Assembly (NCBI RefSeq): GCF_030818955.1
Contig: NZ_JAUTBF010000001.1
Span: forward strand, 2,356,001 to 2,420,000
Source: Microbacterium trichothecenolyticum
GTDB lineage: Bacteria; Actinomycetota; Actinomycetes; Actinomycetales; Microbacteriaceae
Reading direction: 5' to 3'
Length of the DNA: 64,000 bases
This document shows, in pieces, positions 43,534 to 51,800 of this stretch; within the stretch, counting starts at the first letter, position 1; every line of letters starts with the position of its first letter. The position numbers and the translations under genes were made by a program. The notes beneath the pieces were generated by a model. The model did no database searches, was not told the origin of the DNA, and saw only the letters and a program-made list of their open reading frames with translations.

Positions 43534-44832
43534 TCAGAGCGGCGACCACGTGACGGCGAGCACGGTCACGTCGTCTTCTTGCTCGGTGGCCGCGGCACGG
43601 TCGATGAGCTCGGCAACCACGGTGTCGACGTCGACGCACCGCTCGAGAAACTCGGCGTAGCGGTCGATCGAGTCGAGCGACCCCCCGAACAGGTCGAGCA
43701 CGCCGTCGCTCACACTCACGATGCTGTCACCGGATTCGAGAAGGGTCTCGGTGCTGCTCCAGCTCGTGCCCACGCCGATGGGGAGGTACCCCGACCGGAG
43801 GAACTCGGTACAGCCGCTGGCGCGACGCAGCACCGTGAGCCCGTGGCCGGCATCGACCCAGCGCAGCATCCCGTCGGCAGAGATCCGCGCGTGGAAACAC
43901 GTGGTGAACTGCGCCCCGATCATGTCGGTGGACCCCGTGCTGAGCCCGAGCGCCGTACGCTGGAACGCCTCGGCGGGGTCGGGGTCGGCGAGGCCGCTGC
44001 GGATGACCGTGCGAACCGCGGCCGCGATCATGCCGGCACCGACGCCCTTACCCATGACGTCGCCGAGCGTGAATGCCGCACCCCCGTCGGGCGTGCTGTA
44101 CCAGTCGAAGAAGTCGCCCCCGACCGTGCGCGCCGGAACGCACGCCCCGGCCGCGCGGAACGCCCCCGGGAGCTCGGACGCATCGGTGGGTTGCAGAGAA
44201 CGTTGCACGAAGGCCGCTTCCGACACCTCGGCCTCGGCCAGGCGTCTGCGGCGCTGCGACCTCGACAACGCCAGCGACGAGCGCCGCGAGAGCTCGTTGA
44301 CCACGGCCGCCGCGCCCGCATAGACGGCGAGGGCGATGAGCAGGCGCACGAGCTCGCTCACGGTGAGTCCGCGATCGACGGAGAGGGCCAGGGGCGAGAG
44401 CAGCGTCACGCCTACGCCGACGAGCGGCAGCAGGATGCGCCACCGCCCGTCTCCCGCGGCGATCCAGATCACCGGCAGCACGATGATCGCCAGGAACACC
44501 GACTGACTGTCGCCGGTGCCGAAGCGCAGCAGACCGATCGCGATGAAGTCGCCGAGGGGAACAACGATCTCGACGCGCCTGAGGAGCGGCCAACGCCCCA
44601 TGGCACCCGCGAGCACCAGCAGCGCGACCGCGACGCCGACTCCCTGCCACATGCGCGCGGCATCGGTCACCAACAGCCACGGCAATGCGGCGCTCGCGAC
44701 GGCGGCGATCGCGACGAGGGCCGTCACGATCGCCTGCTTCGCCAGCGGCTCCCACGAGGTGTGAACGGCCGTCAGCACCCGTGACGCTCCGCTGAGCGAC
44801 CGATCACGCGTCCGCGGAAGCTCCTGGGTCAT
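43534..44832 (-). CDS. Membrane-anchored PP2C/SpoIIE-type serine phosphatase
   Basis: The 432-residue protein has about five or six N-terminal helices (residues 30-185), a short linker, and a PPM/SpoIIE phosphatase domain with the metal-binding motifs RTVGGDFFDW, LGDVMGKGVGAGM, SDGVLDLFGG and EQEDDVTVLAV. Such proteins dephosphorylate anti-sigma-factor antagonists in stress signalling. The membrane part could sense the envelope. No anti-sigma or antagonist gene is adjacent. ATG 44832 lacks a clear ribosome site. Confidence 0.88.
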   Translation of the reverse strand: MTQELPRTRDRSLSGASRVLTAVHTSWEPLAKQAIVTALVAIAAVASAALPWLLVTDAARMWQGVGVAVALLVLAGAMGRWPLLRRVEIVVPLGDFIAIGLLRFGTGDSQSVFLAIIVLPVIWIAAGDGRWRILLPLVGVGVTLLSPLALSVDRGLTVSELVRLLIALAVYAGAAAVVNELSRRSSLALSRSQRRRRLAEAEVSEAAFVQRSLQPTDASELPGAFRAAGACVPARTVGGDFFDWYSTPDGGAAFTLGDVMGKGVGAGMIAAAVRTVIRSGLADPDPAEAFQRTALGLSTGSTDMIGAQFTTCFHARISADGMLRWVDAGHGLTVLRRASGCTEFLRSGYLPIGVGTSWSSTETLLESGDSIVSVSDGVLDLFGGSLDSIDRYAEFLERCVDVDTVVAELIDRAAATEQEDDVTVLAVTWSPL

Positions 44833-44980
44833 GCGCCCAGTCAATCCGGCGATACGCGTCGAAGGCCAGAAGTGGTCGTGAACCGAAACGGAACGCCCGA
44901 GATGCGAAGATGCGCCCGCACCCGCGGGTGCCCGTCGTTCGGGGATCCCGGCTGCTCACGGCGGGAGCGATCCGGACGGG

Positions 44981-45499
44981 TCAGGCGCGGTCGTCGGCCG
45001 CGGGCAGCGGCTTCGCGAAGCACCGCGACGCGGGGAAGCGCACGTACGGCGGGAACACGTCGATGACGCGATAGCCGATCCGCTCGTACAGGGCGATGGC
45101 CTCGGGCTGGCGGTCGCCGGTCTGCAGGATGAGCCGCGACGCGCCGCGCGCGAGGGCGAGGCGCTCGAGCTCCGCCATGAGCGCGCGGCTCGCGCCCTGT
45201 CCGCGGGCGCGTCGATCGACGAAGACCCGCTTGACCTCCAGTTCCTCGCCGAGGGCACGCAGCGCCGCGTGGCCGACCGGCTCGCCCGCGGCATCCACAA
45301 CGAGGATGACCTCGACGATCGTCGCGGGATCGACGGCGAAGTCCTCGGCCAGAACGGCCTGCGTTTCTTCGTCGAAGGCCGCGAACACCTCGGCGTAGCG
45401 GGGGCCGATCTCGTCGTCCATCGCCGCGCGCAGCGCGACGGCGCGCTCGTCGTGCCAGTCGACGCGCTCGATGGTCCAGGTCGGATGCCGCGTCGTCAT
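44981..45499 (-). CDS. GNAT family N-acetyltransferase
   Basis: The 172-residue protein has VKRVFVDRRARGQGASRALMAELERLA (acetyl-CoA loop) and ALYERIGYRVIDVFPPYV at the C-terminus, a standard GNAT plan. Acceptor unknown. On the minus strand GATACT lies six bases before ATG 45499, again a leaderless layout. A 14-bp palindrome (44918-44931) lies beyond its stop. Confidence 0.85.
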   Translation of the reverse strand: MTTRHPTWTIERVDWHDERAVALRAAMDDEIGPRYAEVFAAFDEETQAVLAEDFAVDPATIVEVILVVDAAGEPVGHAALRALGEELEVKRVFVDRRARGQGASRALMAELERLALARGASRLILQTGDRQPEAIALYERIGYRVIDVFPPYVRFPASRCFAKPLPAADDRA

Positions 45500-45579
45500 T
45501 CCGTCAGTATCGCCGGGACCGCGCGACGGCCGGGAGCAGCCGGAAACGGCGGGTAACACGGCCGATGCCGCCGCGCCGG

Positions 45580-46995
45580 TCACCGATTCGACGACGGTCG
45601 TCGCAGGGCCGGACTCAGAGCCACCACGAGAGCGACGAGCACCGCTCCCGCGGATATCCCCACGGCGACCCGGAGAGAAGACGTGGATGGAGCCGCAGCC
45701 ACACCCAGCAACACTCCGGTCGTAAGAGCGACGAAGAACGTGGCCGACAGCCGCTGCGTGAGCTGGAGGAAGGATGCCGCGACCCCGTGCAGCGTGGACG
45801 GCGCGAACCCGAGGGTGATGGCACGGAGCGCGGGTTCGATCAGGCCGCCCGCCAGCCCCATCGCCGTCTGGAGGACGATCACCGCCGTGAACAGGGTCCA
45901 CGAGTCCCACACGAGGGTCGCGCCGACGAGCAGCACGAGGCAGACCAGTTCGACGGCGAGACCACCGCTGACGGCCGCCGACCCGAGTCGCGCGTAGATC
46001 GCCGCGCTCGCGCGCGACGTGAGCAGGCGAGCGAGGGAGCCGGGGATGAGCCCGGCCGCGATCACGAGCGCCGGGAGGTTATGCGCCTGCAGGAAGTAGA
46101 CGGCGACCACGGTGGACAGAGCGAGAAGACTGCCGAACCACAGCAGGGCGACGACGTTCCCAGCCACGAAACCACCCGAACGCAGCAACGCGGGGGCGAA
46201 CAGCGGCAGCCGCCCGCGCCGCGCATACGCGCGCTCCCACAGGACCAGGGCCGCTACCGACAACAGCACCACGACCGAGACGCCGATCGTGGACGATGCC
46301 GGCATCCCGGGATCGATCACCGGCAGCGTGACGAGCACGACGATCGCCCCGAGGAGGACGATCCCCGGCACGTCGAGGCCCGCCGTCAGTCGTGCCGGGC
46401 GAGCCCGGGGAAGCGAACGCCAGCCGCGCCACGCGGCGATCGCGGCGAACGGCACGGGAAGAAGGAGCACGAGCCGCCAGCCCAGCTCGGCCGGCAGCAG
46501 CCACAGCAGTCCCCCGGCCGACAGCGGCCCGACGATCGCCGCGAACGCACCGACCGCGCTGTACGCGCCGAGGGCGCGCACGCGTGCGGTCCCGTGCGAG
46601 GTGTCCTGGATGATGCCGAGCACCTGCGCGCTGATGAACCCCGCGCCCAGGCCTTGTGCGAGACGCCCCGCGACGAGCAGCCAGACCGAGGGGGCCAGGG
46701 CGGATGCCACGGCCCCCACCACGAACGCGAGCATTCCGGCCACGAACAGCTCGCGTCGACCGAACGCGTCACCGAGCCGGCCCGCCGGCACCAGCCCGAG
46801 GCCGAACGTCAGCGAGTATGCCGCGAGGAACCACTGCACGCCCGAGGTGGCGGCATCCAGGGAGGAGGCGACGGTGGGCGCCGTGTAGGCGATCACCGTC
46901 GCATCGAGCAGCGTCGCGAAGCCCGCGAGAAGGCAGCACGTCAGGGCCGCCCGGGCGGACTCGTCCCTCGCGGTCGCCGCCGAGGCGGTCGTCAC
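45580..46995 (-). CDS. MFS transporter (drug:H+ antiporter-like, 14-helix type)
   Basis: The 471-residue protein has many hydrophobic helices, about 14, and MFS motifs such as GRLGDAFGRRELFVAGM and VAGRLAQGLGAGFISAQVLGIIQD. This is the EmrB/QacA-like plan, suggesting export. GTG 46995 overlaps the stop of the truncated luciferase-like gene (GTGA), so it is the last gene of the ten-gene operon. It may remove a product or toxic analogue of the compound handled by the monooxygenases. Confidence 0.86.
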   Translation of the reverse strand: MTTASAATARDESARAALTCCLLAGFATLLDATVIAYTAPTVASSLDAATSGVQWFLAAYSLTFGLGLVPAGRLGDAFGRRELFVAGMLAFVVGAVASALAPSVWLLVAGRLAQGLGAGFISAQVLGIIQDTSHGTARVRALGAYSAVGAFAAIVGPLSAGGLLWLLPAELGWRLVLLLPVPFAAIAAWRGWRSLPRARPARLTAGLDVPGIVLLGAIVVLVTLPVIDPGMPASSTIGVSVVVLLSVAALVLWERAYARRGRLPLFAPALLRSGGFVAGNVVALLWFGSLLALSTVVAVYFLQAHNLPALVIAAGLIPGSLARLLTSRASAAIYARLGSAAVSGGLAVELVCLVLLVGATLVWDSWTLFTAVIVLQTAMGLAGGLIEPALRAITLGFAPSTLHGVAASFLQLTQRLSATFFVALTTGVLLGVAAAPSTSSLRVAVGISAGAVLVALVVALSPALRRPSSNR

Positions 46996-47282
46996 GACAC
47001 GGCGCCGACCAAGGTGGCCGTCTCGCGCGCGGGGGCGCCTTGCGACCCCGCCGACCGCGAACCGGCCGGGTCGGCATCCGTCCACAGCGTCGTCGGCAGC
47101 TCGCGGCGGAGCACCGGGATGACCTCGGTCGCGCGCTCCCCCACGGCCACGGCGTCGAACCCGAGCTCCTCGGCGCGCACCGCCGCCTCGACCGTCTGCG
47201 CGAACCGGTCGGCGGGGCTGACCTGCTCCCCGGTGAGGGGGTTGGCGGAGAACGGGATGATGTCGAGCAGCTGGAACTTCAC
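46992..47282 (-). pseudogene. Luciferase-like monooxygenase gene with a large in-frame internal deletion
   Basis: The 96-residue frame joins an LLM-type N-terminus (MKFQLLDIIPFSANPLTGEQ, AVRAEELGFDAVAVGER) to what looks like an LLM C-terminus (EVIPVLRRELPTTLWTDADP). Full-length relatives are about 350 residues, so about 250 internal residues are missing. The fusion stays in frame and keeps GTGA overlaps with both neighbours, so translation coupling through the operon is preserved. The product lacks most of the TIM barrel and should not bind FMN. Confidence 0.7.
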
Positions 47283-48148
47283 GATGCGGCTCCCGCCGGC
47301 TCGATGCCCTGGGCCGTGGCGATGCCGTGCGCCCGAGCGAGGGGCGTCTTCTCCCCCGCCTCGATGCCGACCGGCAGGCGGTTCTCAGCCGGCGGCAGCG
47401 GGCACGTGGCGAAGTCGGTGTACGCGCAGGGGAGGTTCACGGCGCGGTTGAAGTCCACGACCGTCCGGCCCTCGGCATCCGGCTCGGCAACCGACAGCGA
47501 GCGGTTCGCGGCGTACGTGGTGAGCCCGCTCGTGGCATCCGTGAAGAGCACGTTCAGCGTGCCGGGGGCGTGCCCGGGGAAGGCGACGAGGCGGAACGTC
47601 TCGCCCCGCAGCTCGAATTCGAGGTACCCCGGCGACTCGTACACGTGCGAGAGCCCGTCGACCGCTGCACCCACCTCGTGCGGCCGCGGAGTGGCGTAGC
47701 GGACGAACCGCGCCTCGACCCGCCACCGCGGGTTCGGCACATACGTCGGCGTGCCGGCGTAGGAGCCGAGGAAGGGGAAATCGGGCCGACGAGGGCGGAG
47801 GATGTCGCGTCCCCCGCGCCGCGCCACCTCGATCACACCCCCGTCGAACCCGACGGTCACGCCCTCACGCTCGGCGATCGGACCGAACGCGTGGCGGCCG
47901 GTCACCGTGGCATCCCCGATCCGCAGGGACTCGCCCGCGGCCAGCTCCACCACGGGGCCCTCGTCGGAGGTGTGCCACCGCCCGGGGATGCCCGGGTACG
48001 GCTGCGCCTCCTCGTCGATCCAGTACAAAGCGGCCACCGCGAGGAAGCCGTGCGGATCGGCACGGCGCTCCTCGTGCGTGCGGTGCCAGTCCTCCCACTC
48101 GCGGGCGAACTGCGCGCGGTCGAGGGGCGCCTGCGTCGTGACGCTCAT
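47279..48148 (-). CDS. DUF1684 domain-containing protein
   Basis: The 289-residue protein has the features of DUF1684 proteins: WEDWHRTHEERRADPHGFLAVAALYWID near the start, RYATPRPHEVGAAVDGLSHVY, and a C-terminal DFNRAVNLPCAYTDFATCPLPPAENRLPVGIEAGEK. The conserved Asn-Pro-Cys-Ala-Tyr and CPLPPxENxLP segments are clear. Function unknown. It has no signal peptide and is embedded in the monooxygenase operon. Confidence 0.85.
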   Translation of the reverse strand: MSVTTQAPLDRAQFAREWEDWHRTHEERRADPHGFLAVAALYWIDEEAQPYPGIPGRWHTSDEGPVVELAAGESLRIGDATVTGRHAFGPIAEREGVTVGFDGGVIEVARRGGRDILRPRRPDFPFLGSYAGTPTYVPNPRWRVEARFVRYATPRPHEVGAAVDGLSHVYESPGYLEFELRGETFRLVAFPGHAPGTLNVLFTDATSGLTTYAANRSLSVAEPDAEGRTVVDFNRAVNLPCAYTDFATCPLPPAENRLPVGIEAGEKTPLARAHGIATAQGIEPAGAAS

Positions 48149-48162
48149 GATCGTCCCGTCGC

Positions 48163-49521
48163 TCAGAGGGCCGCGGCCAGGGCGGCCTCGGGCAGAGGGA
48201 GTCCGAGGTTCTCGCGCAGCGTGGTGCCCTCGTACTCGGTGCGCAGCGACCCGCGCTCCTGCAGCAGCGGGACGACGCGGTCGACGAACTCATCGAGCCC
48301 CGACGGCACGACGTGGGAGCCGAGCACGACACCGTCGGCGCCGCCCTCCTGCACGAACGTGTCGAGCTGGTCGGCGACCTGCTCGGGCGTGCCGATGTAC
48401 CCGGGTGCGCGCGCGACCTCGTGCGCGAGGCCGCGGAGCGTGAGGCCCTTCTGCTCGGCGAGCTCGCGCCACGTGCGCACGGTCTGGAAACGGTCCTGGA
48501 AGATGAACGCGCGACCCTGGATGAAGGCCGGCGCCTCGGGGTCGGGATCGATGTCCGGCACGGGACCGTCCAGGTCGTACGCCGACAGGTCGCGGTTCCA
48601 CACCTGCTCGAACGTCACCTGGATCGTGCGGTCGCTGAGCTGCTGCTCGAGGATGTGCCGCGCCTTCTCCTCGGCATCCGCCCGGCTGTCGCCCAGGACG
48701 AACCCCGCGGACGGCAGGATCTTCACGTGCTCGGGATCGCGGCCGAACCGCGCCGCGCGCTCGCGGATGTCGTCGCGGAACGCCTTGCCCTCGGCGAGCT
48801 TGGAGTACGGCGAGAAGATCGCGTCGGCGGTGGATGCCGCGAAGTCGCGGCCCTGCGGAGACACCCCGGCCTGCACGATCACCGGGCGGCCCTGGGGGCT
48901 GCGCGGCACGGTGAACCGGCCCTCGATGTCGAACTGGCTGCCGTGGTGCGAGAACTCCCCGGCCCGACCGTCGCGCAGGAAGACGCCGGACTCCTTGTCG
49001 GCGGCGATCGCGTCGTCGGCCCACGAGTCCCACAGCTCACGGACGGTGGCCACGGTCTCCTCCGCGCGCACGTACCGGTCGGCGTGGGCAAGGAAGCCGC
49101 CCCGACGGAAGTTCGCACCGGTGTACGCGTCGAACGAGGTCACGACGTTCCAGCCCGCGCGACCGCCCGAGAGGTGGTCGAGACTCGCGATCTGCCGCGC
49201 CAGCTCGTACGGCTCGTTGAACGTGGCGTTGAGGGTGCCGACGAGTCCGAGGTGCTCGGTGACCGCGGCGATCGCGGCGAGCACCGGGAGGGTGTCGGGG
49301 CGACCGGCGATGTCGTGGTCGAAGATACGGCCGTCGCGGGCGCGCAGTGCGAGGCCCTCGGCGAGGAAGAAGTAGTCGAAGCGCCCGCGTTCGGCGGTCT
49401 GCGCCACGTGCCGGAAGGTCGAGAAGTCGATCTGGCTCCCGGCATCCGGGTGCTCCCAGGCGGTGTGTTCGTTCACGCCGCCCACGTAGGCGGCGAGGAT
49501 GATCTGCTTGCGCGTGCTCAT
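48163..49521 (-). CDS. NtaA/SnaA/DszA-type FMN-dependent monooxygenase
   Basis: The 452-residue protein has the luciferase-like barrel and the hallmark stretches of the NtaA/DmoA group: DYFFLAEGLALR, SLDHLSGGRAGWNVVTS, NFRRGGFLAHADRYVRAEE and VIVQAGVSPQGRDFAA. Family members use reduced FMN to oxidise nitrilotriacetate, dimethylsulfide, sulfones or similar. The substrate here is unknown. It is one of three intact LLM proteins in the operon. Confidence 0.9.
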   Translation of the reverse strand: MSTRKQIILAAYVGGVNEHTAWEHPDAGSQIDFSTFRHVAQTAERGRFDYFFLAEGLALRARDGRIFDHDIAGRPDTLPVLAAIAAVTEHLGLVGTLNATFNEPYELARQIASLDHLSGGRAGWNVVTSFDAYTGANFRRGGFLAHADRYVRAEETVATVRELWDSWADDAIAADKESGVFLRDGRAGEFSHHGSQFDIEGRFTVPRSPQGRPVIVQAGVSPQGRDFAASTADAIFSPYSKLAEGKAFRDDIRERAARFGRDPEHVKILPSAGFVLGDSRADAEEKARHILEQQLSDRTIQVTFEQVWNRDLSAYDLDGPVPDIDPDPEAPAFIQGRAFIFQDRFQTVRTWRELAEQKGLTLRGLAHEVARAPGYIGTPEQVADQLDTFVQEGGADGVVLGSHVVPSGLDEFVDRVVPLLQERGSLRTEYEGTTLRENLGLPLPEAALAAAL

Positions 49522-49535
49522 GGTGTTTCGTCCTC

Positions 49536-50738
49536 TCAGGCGACCGGGGTGGCGTAGCGGCTGGGGAGACCCTCGGGCAGGCCGAGGCGGCCGCGGAGGG
49601 TGGTGTGCGGTGCCGACTGCACGAGACCGCGGTGGCGCAGCTCGGGCACGAGGTCGTCGGCGATGCGGGGCAGGTCGTCGGTCGCGACGCCCGGTCGCAG
49701 GCGCACCCCGGCGTAACCGGCGGCGACGAGGTCGTCGATGACGTCGGCGACGGTGGATGCCGAGCCGGCGACGATCCGCGCGTCCGAGACGAGCGGCCGG
49801 CCGAGGGCGTCGAGCCGCGCCAGGCGGTCGGCTCCGCTCTCGCCACCGGGTTCGTCGAGGAAGACGAGGAGGTCGGCGACGATGAGGAGCGGTTCGCCCT
49901 GGCGCTCGACGGCGCGCTCGGCATCCCGCACCGCGTCGACGATCGAGCGGGAGTGTGCGGCATCGGCCGGCGTGACGAACACCACGTCGGCGGATCGCGC
50001 GGCGAGGCGGTACGGTCCCTCGGCGTGCGCGAGGGCGGCGACGACCGGCTGCCCCTGCGGCGGGCGCGGGGTGATCGACGGCCCCCGCACCGAGAAGAAG
50101 CGGCCCTCGAAGTCGATGCGGTGCACCTTGTCGGCATCCAGGAACCGGTCGGTGGCGGCGTCGCGGATCTCGGCGTCGTCCTCCCAGCTGTCCCAGAGGC
50201 GGCGTACGACCTCGACGACGTCGGCCGCTTCGTCGAAGGCCTCATCGACGAACGCGCGGAAGGCGGGGTCGTCGAGAGCCACGTCGCCCGGGTGCGGGCG
50301 ACGGCCCACGTGCGCGGCCTCGTCGGCGCGCACCGAGACCTTCACCTGCACGCCCGCGCGCCCCTCGCTGACGTAGTCGAGCGTGGCGATCGCCTTCGAC
50401 ACGTGGAACGGCTCGGTGTGTGTCACCGTCACGACCGGGAGAAGACCGATGCGCGAGACCGCGGGGGCCACGCGCGAGGCGATCAGCACGGCGTCGAGGC
50501 GCCCGCGTACCTCGTCGGTGCGTTCGTCACCCGTGAGGAATCGTTCGGACTGCAGGGCGAGCGAGTCCTCGATCGAGACGTAGTCGAGGCCGGCCCGCTC
50601 CGCGGTGCGGACGAGGTCGATCCAGTACGCGGCGGTGAACAGGTCGGCGGGGCGTGACGACGGCTCGCGCCAGGCGGCGGGATGCCACCCGGCTCCCTCG
50701 AGCGCGACGCCGATGTGCGGGGGACGCGATGTAGTCAT
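49536..50738 (-). CDS. LLM-class flavin-dependent oxidoreductase
   Basis: The 400-residue protein has LLM features (ERAGLDYVSIEDSLALQ, ATLDYVSEGRAGVQVKVSVRADEAAHVG, VVEVVRRLWDSWEDDAE and PQGQPVVAALAHAEGPYRLAARSADVVFV). It belongs to the same broad class as its neighbour but is clearly diverged. It probably needs reduced FMN from a separate reductase, none of which is in the operon. It follows the next LLM gene by 23 bp. Confidence 0.88.
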   Translation of the reverse strand: MTTSRPPHIGVALEGAGWHPAAWREPSSRPADLFTAAYWIDLVRTAERAGLDYVSIEDSLALQSERFLTGDERTDEVRGRLDAVLIASRVAPAVSRIGLLPVVTVTHTEPFHVSKAIATLDYVSEGRAGVQVKVSVRADEAAHVGRRPHPGDVALDDPAFRAFVDEAFDEAADVVEVVRRLWDSWEDDAEIRDAATDRFLDADKVHRIDFEGRFFSVRGPSITPRPPQGQPVVAALAHAEGPYRLAARSADVVFVTPADAAHSRSIVDAVRDAERAVERQGEPLLIVADLLVFLDEPGGESGADRLARLDALGRPLVSDARIVAGSASTVADVIDDLVAAGYAGVRLRPGVATDDLPRIADDLVPELRHRGLVQSAPHTTLRGRLGLPEGLPSRYATPVA

Positions 50739-50761
50739 GAAGGTCTCCTTCGGTATCGGTG

Positions 50762-51793
50762 TCAGGCGGCGACCGCGGCGGCGGAGCCGGCCGGTCGCCA
50801 GCCGAGGCGGGGAAGCACGCCCTCGGCGATGTCGGACAGGATCTGGCGGTACTCGTCGCGGTGGAACGCGTACGGGACGGCGACGCGCACGGCGGTGCGC
50901 CCGTCGATCGCCGGGTCGGCGCGCAGGCGCTCGACGATCTCATCGGTCGAGCCGACCAGATCGCGCTGGAACACGACGCCCCGGGTGGGGGCGAGGGTGC
51001 GTGCCTCGCGCCCCGCCGCGAACTCCGCGTAGTGCGCCCGCTGCGCCGCCGTCGCGCTGTCGGTGGGGACGATCACGCGCTCCACCCCGACCGCCGGCTC
51101 GCCGGGTCCGACGAACGCGGCGTCATACTCGTCGATCCGCGCACGCTGGACCGTCTCGAACGATGCGTCCCCGTCGGCCGCGGCCAGGTTGCCCAGCAGC
51201 AGCTTCAGGCCGTGCTGTCCGGCCCACCGCACGGAACGCGCGGACCCGCCACCGAGCCATACCCGGTCACGCAGCGACGGCACGTGCGGCTGCACGCGCG
51301 GGATCTGCGGCCCGTACGGCGTCGCGATCGCATCGTCGGCCAGGGCGCGCCCCTCGAGGGCCTCGAGGAACCGGGCGATCAGCGTGTACGGCTCGATGTC
51401 GTCGAGCTCTCCGACACGGCCCAGAGGGCGCAGCACCTCGCGATGCGGCGCCGAGGAGCTGATGCCGACGTTGAGGCGCCCGCGCGAGAGCACGTCGACG
51501 GTCGCGAAGTCCTCGGCAAGGCGGAACGGCGTCTCGTACCCGAGCGGTACCACCGCGGTCTCGAGGCGGATCGTCGAGGTGCGCTGGGTCGCCGCGGCCA
51601 AGAACGGCAGAGCCGACGACAGACCGCGTTCGAGGTGACGCTGGCGGACGCCGGCCACCTGATAGCCCAGCTCCTCCGCGTACTCGATGAGCCGCAGGGT
51701 CTCTTCCAGACCGCCGGACGGGTCGCTCTCGTCGTACGTTCCCGGCAGGGTCAGCCCCGCCTCGGCGATCGTGGGTGTGGGAGGAATCGGCAT
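50762..51793 (-). CDS. LLM-class flavin-dependent oxidoreductase (MsnO8-like)
   Basis: The 343-residue protein has the shorter luciferase-like plan with LIEYAEELGYQVAGVRQRHLERGLSSALPFLAAATQRTSTIRLETAVVPLGYE and DFATVDVLSRGRLNVGISSSAPHREVL, seen around residues 35-130, and VWLGGGSARSVRWAGQHGLKLLLGN. Seven bases separate it from the binding-protein gene, which points to tight coupling of uptake with oxidation. Confidence 0.88.
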   Translation of the reverse strand: MPIPPTPTIAEAGLTLPGTYDESDPSGGLEETLRLIEYAEELGYQVAGVRQRHLERGLSSALPFLAAATQRTSTIRLETAVVPLGYETPFRLAEDFATVDVLSRGRLNVGISSSAPHREVLRPLGRVGELDDIEPYTLIARFLEALEGRALADDAIATPYGPQIPRVQPHVPSLRDRVWLGGGSARSVRWAGQHGLKLLLGNLAAADGDASFETVQRARIDEYDAAFVGPGEPAVGVERVIVPTDSATAAQRAHYAEFAAGREARTLAPTRGVVFQRDLVGSTDEIVERLRADPAIDGRTAVRVAVPYAFHRDEYRQILSDIAEGVLPRLGWRPAGSAAAVAA

Positions 51794-51800
51794 CCGAATC

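Noticed and set aside
44918..44931. 14-bp palindrome GCACCCGCGGGTGC beyond the GNAT stop
   Set aside because: A perfect self-complementary site without a loop, no promoter boxes nearby, and such GC palindromes arise easily at this base composition.
46992..47282. Truncated luciferase-like frame considered as a normal small protein
   Set aside because: Both ends match opposite ends of full-length LLM proteins and the barrel core is absent, so an internal deletion is a better explanation.
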